Numbered from the stretch's first letter, positions 32,320 through 45,246 are shown. The stretch: DNA of 64,000 nucleotides from Diphasiastrum complanatum (GCA_029204225.1 CM055096.1:3752014-3816013); one strand, 5' to 3'. The notes: a model not told the origin generated them from the letters alone. Program-made: numbers and translations.

Positions 32320-35300
32320 ATTTCTATTTTGAGTGATAAGGACCAAAACCGTATGTTAGGAATCAAATATGGGCTATCTCAACTTATAACCTTCAAATAC
32401 GAGCTATTTGAATTTCCTAAATTTCACCATCCTTGAATTTGGTTAGCCAATGTGCAAGCTCGAGTCGTTATTAGAGCCAATATTGGTCTATCTCGAATTA
32501 GAGGCTTCAGATTCGATCAATCTTGAGTCATCGAGGTCAATCCCATCAACAAAGGGCCAATCTCATGTACTAAATGCAATATTGGTCATTCCAAAGCATA
32601 AAAGGGAGAAGTGCATCCTCCCTCACACTTTTGGAGTGTATCCAAGATAGGAGGAGAAGCTTGGACTTTGGAAAACAAAATTGAGCCATTTTTTGTGATA
32701 TGAATTAAACTCATTGATACAAAAAGAAAAGAATCCATGTTGATTATGTCATTACATAGTAGTCAATTCTAATCACTCAATGAGTTATGTTGAGTGACAA
32801 GGGTCAAAATCAAGATATTTCTCAACATTGGCATCTGATCCAAGTGATAGACGTTAAATTATAACATATCAGTTGTGGGGGTCAATTCTATTAATAAGGG
32901 ATCTTTGTAGGTAGAAAGCTCATGTAGTCAAAGTTCTACTACAATGCCTTCACGTCTAAACTTCCTAAAGATTCCTTCCGCAGTAAAATCACTCACTATA
33001 GCCTCACATTATGCCTAGAGATTGATGCTTTCCATTTGCTTAGGGACCTCCACCCAATCCTCGTTTGGCTACTTAATTGATGTCCCATAGATTCGCGCTA
33101 CGATGTCATTAATTCCTATAGATTTTTCCCTAAAAAATGACCTATGGTCAATCGAACGACACAAAACATATGTGCATGATCAAGTCTTATGATAACTCAT
33201 GATACTAAGAATCAAGTTTATCATCTTAAGGTCATATGACTAGCGATCAATGACGATTAGAGGTATTGCTCTAGTTCTATTTTTATAGATGTGTCACAAT
33301 CACTCAATGAGATATGTCAACTCATAAAGATCACTTATACAAGTTTGACATTGAATTTGGGCTTCTACATTTTTCAAAACTCAATGTTTCTCAAGCTCAA
33401 TCAATTAGCAATCTAGAGTGATATGAGCCGAAAGCAATGATAGAAATCAACTTTATGTTGTCTCAAGTGATAATGATCAATTCCACCCTTGAGATCTAGC
33501 AATCTGAACTCCTAGACTCAATATTGGTCAAATTCAATCATTGAATGATCCATGTCAAAGAAAGAGTATAAAAGTTATATTGCAACATAGGCATCAAAGT
33601 AAAGATATTGGAAGTGACAAACAATGTACCTGAGATACATTGAGTGATACGGGTCAAGTTCATCGAAAATGAATTCAACTAAACTAAAAAATGTTCATAT
33701 CTTTATGCTCTTGCATCTATGGATGATTTCATAAGATGTGGTTAATTAGCTGAAGGTCAAAACTGGAAGTTTCTGAAGCTCAATCAGTAAGTGAGCAATC
33801 CATAGTGATTTGAGCAAAAAACAAGGTGTCTTTACTGATAGAATTCAAATGTAAGCTATCTCACGTGATAAGGATCAATTTCATCATTAACATATTGAGA
33901 TCGAGCAATTTGAAATTCCTAAACTTAATCTTTGTCAAATTCAATCATTGAATGATACATGTCAAAGAAAAATATCCAAATTATATTGCAATGTAGGCAT
34001 CAAAGTGAATCAAATTCAAGCTACCTCAAAGATATGCATGAAATTTGTGACGTCTAAATTTCTAAAACTTGATGGTTCTTAAGTTTGATTACTTGATGTG
34101 CAATCTTGATTTCAATCACTCATTGGAATATGCCGATTGATAAAGATCCAAAATACAAGTTTGGCATTAAACTATCTCAAGTGATATACAAATCTGGGTT
34201 ATTACATTTTTAGAACTTGTTTCTCAAACTCAATCAATAAGTGAGCAATATAGAGTGATATGAGCTAAAAACAAGTTGTCTTTAGTGATAGAAATCAAAT
34301 TTAAGCTATCTCGGTTAAGGATCAATTCCATCCATAACATGTTGAGATCGAGCAACAGGAAATTCTTAAAGTCAATATTGGTAAATTTCAATCTTTCAAT
34401 GATCCACGTCAAAGAAAAATATCAAAATTATATTTCAACATAGGCATCAAAGTAAAGATATCTAAAGTGATAGACATTAAATCTAAGATACATTGAGTGA
34501 TACATGTCAAGTTCCTTAAAAAGGAGTTGAACTTGAACAATTTGAATGTCCTAAATTCAAAAATGTTCAAATTACATGACTCAATGAAATATATCAAGTG
34601 ATAGTGATCACAACTACATGTCAAGCATCAAAATTGAATTTTCTTGGGTAATATGCATACAATTTGACTAGTCTGAATGTTGTAAACTTGAAATTCCTAC
34701 GATTCAATCGAGCAATATTCGATGATAAGGGCCAAAATTAAGCTATCTTGAGTTATAGAAAACAAAATGGAGCCATTTGTAGTGATATGGATTAAACTCA
34801 TGGATACACAAACAAAAGTAGCCAATCTGATCCTCGAATTGCAAATGGTTAATTTTAATCTCTAAACGAGTTATGCTGATTGACAAGGGTCATAATCAAG
34901 ATAGCTTACAACATAGGTATCAAGTCACACATGTCAAATTGGAGCTATATTAGGTTGTAGGAATCAATTTGATTAATAGGAGATTGGACTAGAGCAATTC
35001 AAATGTCTCACACTCAAGGTTGGACGAACTAAATCACTAGATGAGCTTTGTCATGTGCTAAGGACCAAAACTGCATTTCAAACATAGACTTTAATGAGCC
35101 ATTTGAATGTTTAAAACTTAAGATTTAATATATTGAATCAACCAATGAGTGATCTTGAGGTTAAGGACCAATGTTGAGCTATCGTGCGTGATATAAACAA
35201 ATTTAAGTCTCAAGTGATTAAAATCACATGTTTGGAACCGAAATCAAGCTATCTTGTATGATGTGGTTCAAGCTTGAGCCATTTAAAAGATTCCATGAAT

Positions 35301-35400
35301 TTGATCACTCAATGAGAATCTTGAATTATACGATTCAAAATTAAGCTATCTTGGGTGAACAAAACCAAATTTGAGCTATCTTCGACATTACTATGGCACT
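32320..35400. repeat. Degenerate tandem-like array with units of about 400 bp
   Basis: The stretch is built from recurring phrases such as GAGCTATCTTGAGTGATA, TCAAGTGATAGAAATCAAA and CAATCATTGAATGATCCATG. Longer units align: blocks beginning CTCAATCAATTAGCAATC, CTCAATCAGTAAGTGAGC and CTCAATCAATAAGTGAGC at about 33398, 33779 and 34227 share order for several hundred bases (spacing about 380-450 bp). There is no coding frame. This is an old, diverged satellite-like or internally duplicated sequence. Confidence 0.65.
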
Positions 35401-36456
35401 TAAAAACAAAATGCTAGAACGGATCATTGCAAAACGAAAACTAAACTACTTGCAAGACTAGAAAACTCAGACTAGCATATTCCTCATAAAGAACAAGAAA
35501 ACAAATTTCTACAAGCATTCAAGAACCAAGAAGCTCCATCTTCTTAATTCTTGAATTTTCCAAGAAACTCAAAAAACCAAAACGTAAATGAATTTGCAAG
35601 ATCTATACCACATTATTGGCTACAAATCTCTTGGATGCTTGCAACCTACACTAATCCATCAAAACAAAAAATCTAATCCACAACTAGAAACAAGAAACAA
35701 GAATTACTCTAGCTAGCATTTTGAAAGTCCAAGAATCAAGAAACACTCATTTCTTGATTCTTGGACATCCCAAGAACATCAAGAACTAGAATGTCAAGAA
35801 TATGCAAGATTTACACCACATTTCAAGCCTCTATAGTTTACTTGAATGCTGAAACCTACTTTAATTCACAAACGTAAATGAAATAGCAAGCAATCTAGTC
35901 CTCCCTAAGATCCACAACCACACACAAAGGAGATGGAGGGGCAAGATCATTAATGCATCACTCAAGAAACAAGAATGATCAAGGAGCTCTAGAATGCATC
36001 AAAACTCATGGAAGATAGTCTCATTTCAGCATGGAGTAGATACATTTACAAAAGCTTCCCTTCTACAAAGGGGGAGTCTCTTAAATAAGCAAGAGAGCTT
36101 CTTAGGTGGCATCTTAGTGGCATTTTCGCATTACACAAATTACAAGTGGAATTATGCTCTCCACTAGATGTCACCATCAAAAGGTGGCTCACTCTACTTT
36201 TCTAAGAGGGGCCTACTTGCATTTATTACCTTGCTTAGAAATACTAGTTCCTACATGGTCATTCCATCTTTTGGGATTCACCATGAGGCTTACACAGTTT
36301 CTACTTGACAATATTAACTACTATTCCTCAACTCTCATACTCAGCACTCAGTCTTCGTTCGTCTCGTCTTCTTAGAGACCTCCTCGGTCTAAGGGTAGAG
36401 GTGCTCGTGGGTAGCTTTGGCCGAGTATCTTGGGAATTCGTCAGAATCAGCCAACA
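35401..36456. other. Region with no recognisable gene
   Basis: A/C-rich sequence repeats AAGAA(C)CAAGAA-like phrases at about 35480-35800. There is no open frame of note and no repeat shared with other parts beyond these words. Confidence 0.35.
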
Positions 36457-37640
36457 ATTTCAAAAGAGCTGAAAACCAAAGGCATAGCACTCAACATTTT
36501 CGAAAGGCATTTCACAATGGATGAAAGATACATGCAGATAAATTTCAAATTATCAATCCACATATCTATAGGTTCGGTTTGACGCCTCCTTGCCTAGTTC
36601 ATTCAAAAATCAAGGGTTGTGGTGCATTGGATTCTCTTCTTCAACACTCTGTGGGACACTCTTAACCATTGAAGTGAGAAATTTCTCTTGACAAAAAGAA
36701 CATTCAAGTAGTTACAATGGTCATGCCTATAGCTATAAGTTAGCTTCCCCAAGACCAATGTGAAGGAAACTATAATGGCAAGAGTCAAGACAATGGTGCG
36801 CTCAAAGATAGGATCCACTACAACATTTTTTAAGACTTTTGACCCTAAGGAAACTTTATATTAATTTTTGAAAAAAAAGTCCATATGCATAGTTTGTCCA
36901 ACGATGTATGCCTTGAAAATAGAACCTCGATTATTGCATTGGTTCCCGAGGCATCCCTAGAATATTTTTCTCTTGGTTAAAGAGAGTGTTTTTTAAGGGA
37001 TATATTAAGGGCCCTCAGAATATCCCTCAGGGTGTAGATTGATTAGGAAAGAGAGATTTTTGAAGGATATATCGAGGGCTTTTTGAATATACCTCGAGAT
37101 TCATACAAAGAATTTTATTGAGGATAATTCTGCGGGAACCAAAAATAATAATAATCTATTACAGAATGGAACCAGTATACTGGCTCCATTCTCCCCTAAA
37201 AATAGACTCCATCCAATCCCATGAGTTTTTTTCATCACTTTTTATAAAGATGGTAAGCAAATTTATAATTGTTAATAAATTATTTTACAAATATTTAAAT
37301 TACATTTCATACTTAAAGATGAACGAAAGACGCTTATGATTAACAAAATATATATTCATACATAAATGGTCCAAGTATAGAAATATATTACAAACTAAAT
37401 CAGGACTCTCACATATGTGTGTGCTAGAATGAAAAACCCATTAAAATGGGTCCAAATCCGACTTATGTACTTGCCAAAAATAGTACAAACACTATTCAGA
37501 CCAAGAAAGATTTATCCTAAGTGACTATGATGGTGGGAGTGAGAGTCAGACCATATGTTTTGCTTCTGATGTATAGCTGGTTTGAAGACAATACTTCTTG
37601 AAGAACATATGTCATGAATTAACGAGAGTGCACATCTTAA
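36457..37640 (+). repeat. Interspersed repeat family A, copy A4 (partial)
   Basis: This is a direct-orientation match to about 21790-23030 of copy A3, including the AACCATTGAAGTGAGA region and the GAGGGATATATC phrases. Both ends are truncated: it starts at AAAAGAGCTGAAAACC and ends after AACGAGAGTG. Several short deletions are present. It is non-functional. Confidence 0.85.
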
Positions 37641-37889
37641 TTGTCAATAATCAGATATGCAACATCAAGCATTCACCATAAGCAATCACCAAAGAAGCCG
37701 GAAGAAGAACACGCACTATCAATCTATCACACTACCATATAGTGAATGTGAAATGTACATATAAACCCTGAACCCTGATAGAGAGGGAGAACCTAGGAGT
37801 AGACTACTAGACTAGCCAATGGCTAGTTACAGCTTGTAATAAAGTACATCGTAAATAGTAACTAAGAAGTGTAACAATGAAGTTTATCA

Positions 37890-37976
37890 TGTTGATTTCA
37901 CACGTGTGTATTGTCCACAACATGTACTTGTGATCTCCTAAGGTGTGTAGATGTACCAAGATCAAGACTAGATTGA
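37890..37976 (-). repeat. Fragment of copia LTR end (family of 7849-8508), inverted
   Basis: These 87 bp are the reverse complement of the last 85-90 bp of the LTR ending at 8508, starting exactly at the LTR terminus (TGTTGA). The next bases are not a primer site. It is fused at 37976 to RT sequence on the opposite strand. Confidence 0.8.
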
Positions 37977-39208
37977 TGCATGATACATGGGAGTTGGTTG
38001 ATCTACCACTTGGTAGGAAACCCATTGACAATAAATGGGTGTTTAGAACAAAGTTTCATGCGGATGGCACAATAGCAAAGCATAAGGCATGCCTAGTAGT
38101 GAAGGGTTATGAGCAAGATAAAGGAATTGACTATGAAGAGTCATTTGCTCCAGTGGCTAAGTGGACTACGTTACGCCTTATCATTGCCCTAGCATCTCAT
38201 TTTGGGTGGAAGATCCATCAAATGGATGTGAAGTCCGCATTTTTGAATGGTGACTTAGAGGAAGAAGTTTACATGGTCCAACCGCAGGACTTCATGGCAA
38301 AAGGACAAGAACATAAGGTATGTAAACTACGCAAAGCTCTTTATGGCCTTAAGCAAGCGCCACGCGCATGGTATGGACACATTGACAATTACTTTCTTTC
38401 TCATGGGTTTGTAAGAATAAATTTAGATCCAAATCTTTATGTTCTTATAAACGAAGATAGCATTGCCTTGATTGTACTTTACGTTGATGATATCATTATC
38501 ATGGGCAATGATGAGAACCTCACTCGTTCTATCAAAGCCAACTTGTGCAAGCAGTTTGAGATGACAGATTTAGATCTTATGCACTATTGCTTGGGTGTCG
38601 AAGTATGACAAACTGGCAGTGATATCAGGTTATGTCAAAACAAGTATGTGGGCGAGATATTGGAGAGATTTCACATGACAGACTGCAAACCTTCCATCAA
38701 TCCTTGCGAAGTTGGTAAGAAATTATCTCGTATTGATGATAGTGCACATGTTGATGCTACTCTATTTTGTCAACTAGTTGGGAGTTTGATATATCTTACA
38801 ACTACACGTCCTGATATCTGCTATGCTGTAAGTTTGATTAACCAATTCATGTCATCACCCACTATGGACCATTGGAAAACTGCAAAAAGGATTTTGAGGT
38901 ATGTGAAAGGTACACCTAACCTTGGCCTAATCTACAAAAGACAAAGTGTTTTACCTAAGTTGGAGGGTTATGTTGACGCTGATTGGGCAGGAAGTATAGA
39001 TGATAGAAAGTCAACAACAGGTTCTGCCTTCAATTTTGGTAGTGGTAGTTTTTCATGGTCTGGCAAGAAGCAAGATACAATTTCTCTTTCTTCTATAGAA
39101 GCCGAATATAAAGCATTAAGTTCTGCTACTCAGGAAGCTGTTTGGCTACGTAAGTTGTTATGAGAGATTGGCATGAAGCAGGTAAATCCTACTGTTATTT
39201 TCTGTTCC
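37977..39208 (+). pseudogene. Copia reverse transcriptase-RNase H fragment
   Basis: The frame begins within RT at DTWELVDLP and keeps the main motifs: MDVKSAFLNG, LYGLKQAPRAW, the active site YVDDIIIM, then RPDICYA, the RNase H start DADWAGS, and SLSSIEAEYKAL. It is interrupted by a TGA at 38606-38608 (expected Trp, VEVWQ) and a TGA near 39161 (expected Arg, LLREIG), but the frame is otherwise continuous across both. It ends within RNase H at about 39208. With two nonsense changes and no gag, protease or integrase, it is dead. Confidence 0.9.
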
Positions 39209-39209
39209 T

Positions 39210-40375
39210 AACTTTCCAGAAAGCTTTTCATCTTTTTGTATTTTGATATGTCCCTTATGCAGCCCTGCTTTTGATAAAACATCTTCTAACCGACAAATAG
39301 CTTCCTTCGCAACTGATGCTGGCTTACTATTCCATGCAAAAACTATATGAATAGGCAGACATGTACATTTTTCAAGGGAATAGGCAATATTGGCTTCCAG
39401 TTTGAATTTTCATCTTCTCTAGTAATTCTTGTACTTCTAGTTACATCTTTTGTCATTTTTATGCAGTATAAACAAGGATGTTTAGATGTAGCACCGTGAG
39501 AGACATTTTTTTGCTAATACCAGCAAAATCACAAGCACCCTGAACTATAGTTTTATCTATAATTTTTTGAATGTCTAGCATCAAAGACTCTGCAATTTTG
39601 GACTTTAGATTGGAACTCCTATTGTTCATTATGATACACTCAGTAAATTTGCCTGTCAATATTGAGCACTGGCTAATCCATTGATGCGCTTGATGTCAAC
39701 GACTTGCATAGATATAGATAGAAAGAGTTGAATTTTGTGTGATGCATTTTCCTTTATATTTTGATGAGCTACTAATGCAGATCTGCAAAAAAGAAAACCA
39801 GATAGTTAGTAGAACAACATAGTAGTAGAAATGAAAACATATGTTACAAAAAAATCAAGTTACAAAAAATTAGAGTATGCTTAACTTGAACGCTCGAATC
39901 TTCTATTTCAATAACCTCCTTTTGAAAGGGTCTGAATATCCTTGTGACTTTCCCGCTTTCGCTTCTTACTTCTAGCCTCCTTTTTCTTAGCCTCTTCCAC
40001 ATCCTTCAGTAATTGCAAGTTTTCCATATGAATAGATTGTAAGATTGATTGCATTCGATGTAATTCTGATTTGATATCGAACGCTGTCTTTTGTAATGAA
40101 TCATTATTCTTCTATAATAATTCATTATTCTTCTGTAATGATTCATTATTTCTGTTAGATTGTTCATTTTCCTCTAAAGTCTTTTGGACATGACAATCTC
40201 TTTCTTGATAAAAAGAGGATATGCGTATCAACTCACATTCTAAAAAGTGAATTTTTTTCATTGAAAACTGATTTCCATAGTTTTGCAATCTCTCACAATA
40301 TCCTAATAATCTAGTATGCCCATTAGATATCCATGTAACTAGATTAGTTATTGAAGAGAATGTGGGATGAGTCAA
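39210..40375 (-). pseudogene. Decayed multi-exon gene with coiled coil, function unknown
   Basis: Read right to left, the first exon (40375 to about 39900) encodes a Q/N/E-rich coiled coil with repeated NNESLQKNNE phrases. It continues past a single stop into MQSILQSIHMENLQLLKDVEEA and a basic patch (EARSKKRKRE) that looks like a nuclear localisation signal. A donor-like site near 39895 and a clear acceptor (TTTTTTGCAG at about 39787) bracket a small intron. The next part reads SALVAHQNIKENASHKIQL, IQKIIDKTIVQGACDFAG, then after shifts in A-runs HGATSKHPCLYCIK and CLPIHIVFAWNSKPASVA. At least three frame changes and two stops are present. No family recognised; it may be part of the same element as the genes to its right. 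Confidence 0.45.
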
Positions 40376-40390
40376 TCACAAGAACACATA

Positions 40391-40925
40391 TAGCAAATAT
40401 CCACGCAAATATCCACGCGCAATACAAAGGAGGACGTGCGGGCAAAAAAAAATTCGCGTGGATATAGCCGTGGATTGGCGTGGATATACGCGTGGATTAT
40501 CCACGAGTGGATGTTCCATGCAAATGTCTTTTCCGGCAGCAGATCGGCCGGATTTCATGAAATTCAAAATGTGTGGATTATCCACGCCAAGTCCGACTAC
40601 CGGCAGCCAGGCAAACCTCCGACACCCGGAGCCGGAAATAGGAATTCTAATTTCGCGTGAATAATCCACGCGTGGATAATCCACGCCATAGTAAAAATAA
40701 AATAAAAAAGGCTCGGCTTTTGTGTGGATACTGCGTGGATAATTATGCACGCTTGGATTATCCACGCGAAATTCGCTTTATCCACACAAAATCCAGAGAG
40801 TTGAGGCCGTGGATACCGCGTGGATTAATTTTTTTTTTTATATCCACGCGGAAAGGTTTCTGGAATTTGCGTGGATTATCCACGCGTGGATAACCCATGC
40901 AAAATTTTTTGTCCAAAAAAAAAAC
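40391..40925. repeat. Dense cluster of palindromic GTGGAT/ATCCAC motifs
   Basis: About two dozen copies of (CG)CGTGGAT or its complement ATCCACG(CG) lie in roughly 530 bp. Many are paired head to head as near-perfect palindromes (for example around 40491-40506, 40671-40685 and 40870-40895), so that long stems can form. Variants include GTGTGGAT and CTTGGAT. A smaller set of the same words occurs at 42912-42946. ORFs on both strands here only mirror the repeat (VDNPR, WIIHA). The arrangement resembles subterminal repeats bound by plant transposases, or another protein-binding array. Confidence 0.8.
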
Positions 40926-41459
40926 ATTTGGCGCGAACCAAAATGTGGTTTGCTCCAAAACTAGAGGTGACTTTCTATTTTTGTGTTGTGTGAGAGAGAA
41001 AAAGAGAGTATAGATGGGAGTGAGAATGAGATGAGGATGAATGTGAGTGAGAAGATTGATAGTGTTTAGGATTTTTAGTTCATTGATGGATGTTAATAGT
41101 ATGTGTTTTGTGATCATAAGTTTTAAGATCTTTTTTGTTTGCGATGGATATTAAAAATGAGCATTGCAAAGGATTCAAAGATCAAGTGCTTGCAAAAGGA
41201 AAAGCAAAGATTGCAAAACAATGGAGATACAATAGTAAATGTAAATTCACATTTATTTTGATTCATTTGATATTTAGTTGATAGCTTAATGTGTTATCTA
41301 TTTCCATTACTTTCCATTGTGCTTTCCATTACTTTTTATTGTGCATTCTAGCATGCAAATCTTGTGCTAAAATAGATACATTGCATTGAATTCATCAATG
41401 GATACATTTGCATTGCATAGATGTGCATTAAATAGACTATACATTTAATTTATAAACCT
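40926..41459. other. Spacer downstream of three-exon gene
   Basis: There is AT-rich sequence without a coding frame. Purine-rich GAGTGAGAATGAGATGAGG phrases occur at about 41005-41050. It probably holds the 3' untranslated region of the minus-strand gene at 41460-42581. Confidence 0.35.
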
Positions 41460-42581
41460 CTACTCATCATCACTTCTTCCCTCCTCGCCTCCTTCATCTT
41501 GTAGGTGTACGTTGGTGTCCACATCTTCAAACTCCCCTTCGCTTTCATTCACGTACTCTTCCACGTTCTCTTCCACATTTTCTTCCACATCATGAACACT
41601 TGAAGTTGTAGAGCCTCTCTACAAAATAGAATCAAAGATTTAATTAAGTTGAGATTAAACCTACTTGTAAACCACAAATTAAACAATCACAAAACAATAA
41701 AGGTTAAGAGTTTACAATTGGAAACAATCCATGGGATTCCATAAAAGCCTTAAGGCCGGCATATCCATGATCGTAACCTTGCTTGTACTCCGCGGCGGTC
41801 ATGTGTCTTCCAAAATCACTAAGCTACATTCAACAAAATAACATAGTTTAACAATAAAAAACATTAACAATCTCACTACAAAAATAGAATCATATTAAAA
41901 AATATTGCACTTACAAATTGGGCCTCTAGATTGCCCCTTCCTCCCGATCCCAAGTGACTTTGGCCATGTTTTAAGAGCTTCTCGGCGGCGGCCCTACATT
42001 GTTGTTCATACTTTTGGGGATTTTTTTTGCAACAATTCCTCTTTCACCTTCCTCCAATCCCTTTTGGAGCACCATCCAGGCTTCGTGGGATTCTTGGGAT
42101 TCCTCACGGCTCTTCTCATCAATTGCCTTTTGTTTCGAATCCAAAGACACATTGTATTCAAGGCCCAAGTCCTACTAAAAGCATTGGATTGAGGGAATTT
42201 AGAATACAAAGTCTCTATTATTTTATTTTTGTCTTCAAGCGATTGGGAGGACCAATCGATCATGTAATCTTTACCAAAATATAAAGCAACTAAATCACGC
42301 AAACGGGCATGAACTACATTGCTACGCGTATTTTTTATAACTCCACCACGTGGATTAAGGTCATAATACACACTACACGATTCTTGGAAAGGGGCATCTT
42401 CGGAAGCTCTTCTCTCGGATGATTCACCCGAAGAAGATAACACAAGATTTTTGATTCTATCTCTTTGTTGAGGAGATAGATTCTCAAACCACTCTTGATT
42501 ATATTCTTCGGGCTTCTCACAAGCTCTTCTCCTAGATGGTCTCCCACTTGACAATCCACTTGACCTACCACTTGAAGACAT
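41460..42581 (-). CDS. Three-exon gene of unknown function, transposon-type, one frame slip
   Basis: Exon 1 runs from the ATG at 42581 to 41915 (donor GTAAGT). Exon 2 is 41823-41716 (acceptor TGTAG, donor GTAAAC). Exon 3 is 41618 to the TAG at 41460 (acceptor TTTTGTAG). All three join in phase, giving about 310 residues, if the A-run at about 42013-42020 has seven rather than eight A. As written, that run shifts the frame and stops it at 42006. The N-terminus is Ser/Arg-rich, the middle has FPQSNAFSRTW, WIRNKRQLMRRAV and SKRDWRKVKEEL, exon 2 gives EYKQGYDHGYAGLKAF, and the C-terminus is strongly acidic. The pattern resembles plant DNA-transposon accessory proteins. The single slip could be a real mutation or a sequencing error in a homopolymer. 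Confidence 0.65.
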
Positions 42582-42960
42582 TGTATCAAAGAAAAACTTT
42601 AAAAGTTAGAAAGTAGTGAAGAATGGGAGTAAAAGAGTATTGAAGACTTTTAGATTAGAAGAGTAAGCAATGACAAGAAAGCAATAAATTAATAGTAAGC
42701 AAGAACAAACAAGATCAATAGAGCAAGCAATAGCACGAGCAAGATCACGAGCAATGAAGAGCAACCAAAAGTAAGCAAGCAAGCAAGATCTATAGAGCTT
42801 AGAAGAGCAATACCAAGCAAAAGCACTAAACACTAGACTAGAAAACCTATAAAACTTGAAAGCAAAAGAAGAGCAAGAATGCTCGCGGAAATGCCATTTT
42901 ATTGGCATTCAAGTTTCGCGTAAATAATCCATGCGATATCCATGCGTTTTTTTTTTCCCT
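42582..42960. other. Upstream region of three-exon gene with AGCAAG repeats and palindromic motifs
   Basis: Plus-strand reading shows many AGCAAG/AGAGCAA words (42660-42800). At 42912-42946 there is TTTCGCGTAAATAATCCATGCGATATCCATGCG-type sequence (two ATCCATGCG words) that echoes the cluster at 40391-40925. It is likely the promoter side, and perhaps the end, of the element carrying the gene. Confidence 0.45.
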
Positions 42961-44046
42961 CTCTTGGCACGTGAGAGGGTCCCCCACATGGGCTTGCATG
43001 CTTCAAATGTCATTCAATATTCTCATAATCTTTTCTAGATTTTATGAGAATATTTTACTGTAGGATTTTACATAAAATATATTTTTTAATATGATGGAAT
43101 GTAAAAAAATCAATTCAAAGATCATTATGGTAGTAATTAATTGTTAAAACTAGTTTTATATTGTTACAAATTTTATTTTTCTTGGGATTTGACATACAAA
43201 ACAAAATCATGAGATAAGAAATAGTACATATTATTATTAAACAAGTAATTTGACAAGTTTTTTAAGATTTTATGACATAATGTTATGTCAAATCGGTGAT
43301 GTCATAAAACATTTGGTTTATTAATTATTTGATATAATTTGATGACATAATTACATGGTCAAATAATTTTTTTTTGCTTTTGTCATGTGGCCTCTTAAAT
43401 GGTTGCATGAGGTCATTTAGATTCATGATCAAAAGCATTTATGTTATATTGAGGACCTTAGTGATATGTGACCTATATGATAAATCTTTTTAATTGTTGG
43501 TGTGTGACCTATATAACTTTATATGAAATCATAGTAATTAGTTGAAATATCATTTAGCATTGTAATAAAGATGTTGATCAATGGTGTGTTATCTAGTATA
43601 TGATTTCTTGCATACAAAGCAACCATAGATAGAAAGGGCGAATGCATATTGCTCGTCATGAGATACCATGGCACACTAGGCCAATCCAAAGAGATTTACC
43701 TTGAGATCATCACTCATCTTAGACAAGAGTTTAAACTGAGAGCTTCGAACATTGACTGCTATGTGGTCTTTAAATTAGTTGAGATAGGCCTACACACACT
43801 ATCTACTGATGTCTAACATATGTCAGTATGAACCTCATTTTGATTGCTCATCACGTGTTGCCCCACCCAAGCAATTTTCTTGATAACAATGTTACTAGAA
43901 TATTAGATTTACATTAAGCATAAGTAGAATATACATGGATTAGATGTTGGCATGTCTTTAACAAATTTTATTATATTTGTTCAAAACATACGGTCTCATA
44001 ATGATTACTTATGATGTGGTATAGAGTAGCTGGCTACAGTGTGTAT
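42961..44046. other. AT-rich region with no recognisable gene
   Basis: Short TATGACATAAT and AAATAATTTG-like words recur around 43255-43370. No coding frame or RNA gene was recognised. Confidence 0.4.
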
Positions 44047-45179
44047 ATGTCATCGATGATGTCATCATCATCAGATAGCGATTCATCTCATGATCGCAAC
44101 AACAGGTATATATTGTTATTGATATTGACATCAATTGCACTTTATTTGTTATTTGAATATGAGTGTATAATTTTTCTTGCAAATTTATTCTTACAATAAC
44201 ATTTGATTGGAATTATGAATTCTAGGAAAATTATCGTACCTCCATGTGATTTAGAGAAAGAAAAAAAAATTGAGCTCTATCACAGAAAAAAGGAGCAATC
44301 AAGACTAAAGTACAATGAACAACTATTGACTGGTTCATCTTCAAGCTCTTCCATCAGTCGACGTAGACCACCTATTGATCCATCACATGTATGTATATTG
44401 ATTTATGTCATAATTTTTTTATTTTTAATAGTGATGTAATCCGATTTGCTCTTTGGATATAGTATATTGCTCTTTGGAAAGCCAAGACACCACTCCATCA
44501 CAAATGAAGGTTGAAAATGCACTAAATGTACAAAGACTATTTTGTCAATTTTTGTCACATGTTACAATTCGTCACATATGGAATTTGTCAATTTTCACTT
44601 GAATGACACTAAAAGAATTTGTGCAATTTGCAATTGGATTATTGGACCAGTTTCAACCAGAATATGATGACAAGATACTATGTACATGCACACAATGCAA
44701 AGGCCTTAGGATTTGGAAAAGGAGGATTGTCAACGATCATATTTGGGCCAATGGAGTGCACATAGAGAATCCAAGAGTACGAGAGGTAAAATCTTTAAAG
44801 TGTTTTTCGGAAATGCTTTAATCTTTGACCCTTATGACACTTCAAGTATAGTTTGGCCAATAAATATTGAGCGATAGGATGAGTGCCACGATATTTTGAA
44901 GTTAATCTCTCACTTGCTTCTAAAACAAAAAATCCAAATAGAATATTTAGATGAAGTTAATCTCTCACTTGTTTCTAAAAGGAGGAAAGCATGAGCTTGC
45001 TTCAAATATTGGTTGCAGAGAACAATCCGAACTAAGGCAATCTTTCCAAAAAATCCAAATAGGATGATTAGATGAAGTTAATCTCTCACTTGCTTCTAAA
45101 AGAAAAAATCCAAATAGAATGATTAGATGTAGTTAATCTTGATTTCCATATTCAATCACCCATAATAGACTCATTCACG

Positions 45180-45246
<67 letters not shown>

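Noticed and set aside
40436-40893. Several ORFs on both strands (VDNPR/WIIHA peptides) as genes
   Set aside because: They simply translate the palindromic repeat words; both strands give mirror peptides.
40391-40925. TTATCCAC-like words resembling bacterial DnaA boxes or an origin
   Set aside because: The surroundings are clearly plant nuclear with introns and retroelements. The words are symmetrical GTGGATTATCCAC palindromes, not a DnaA-box array with an AT-rich unwinding region.
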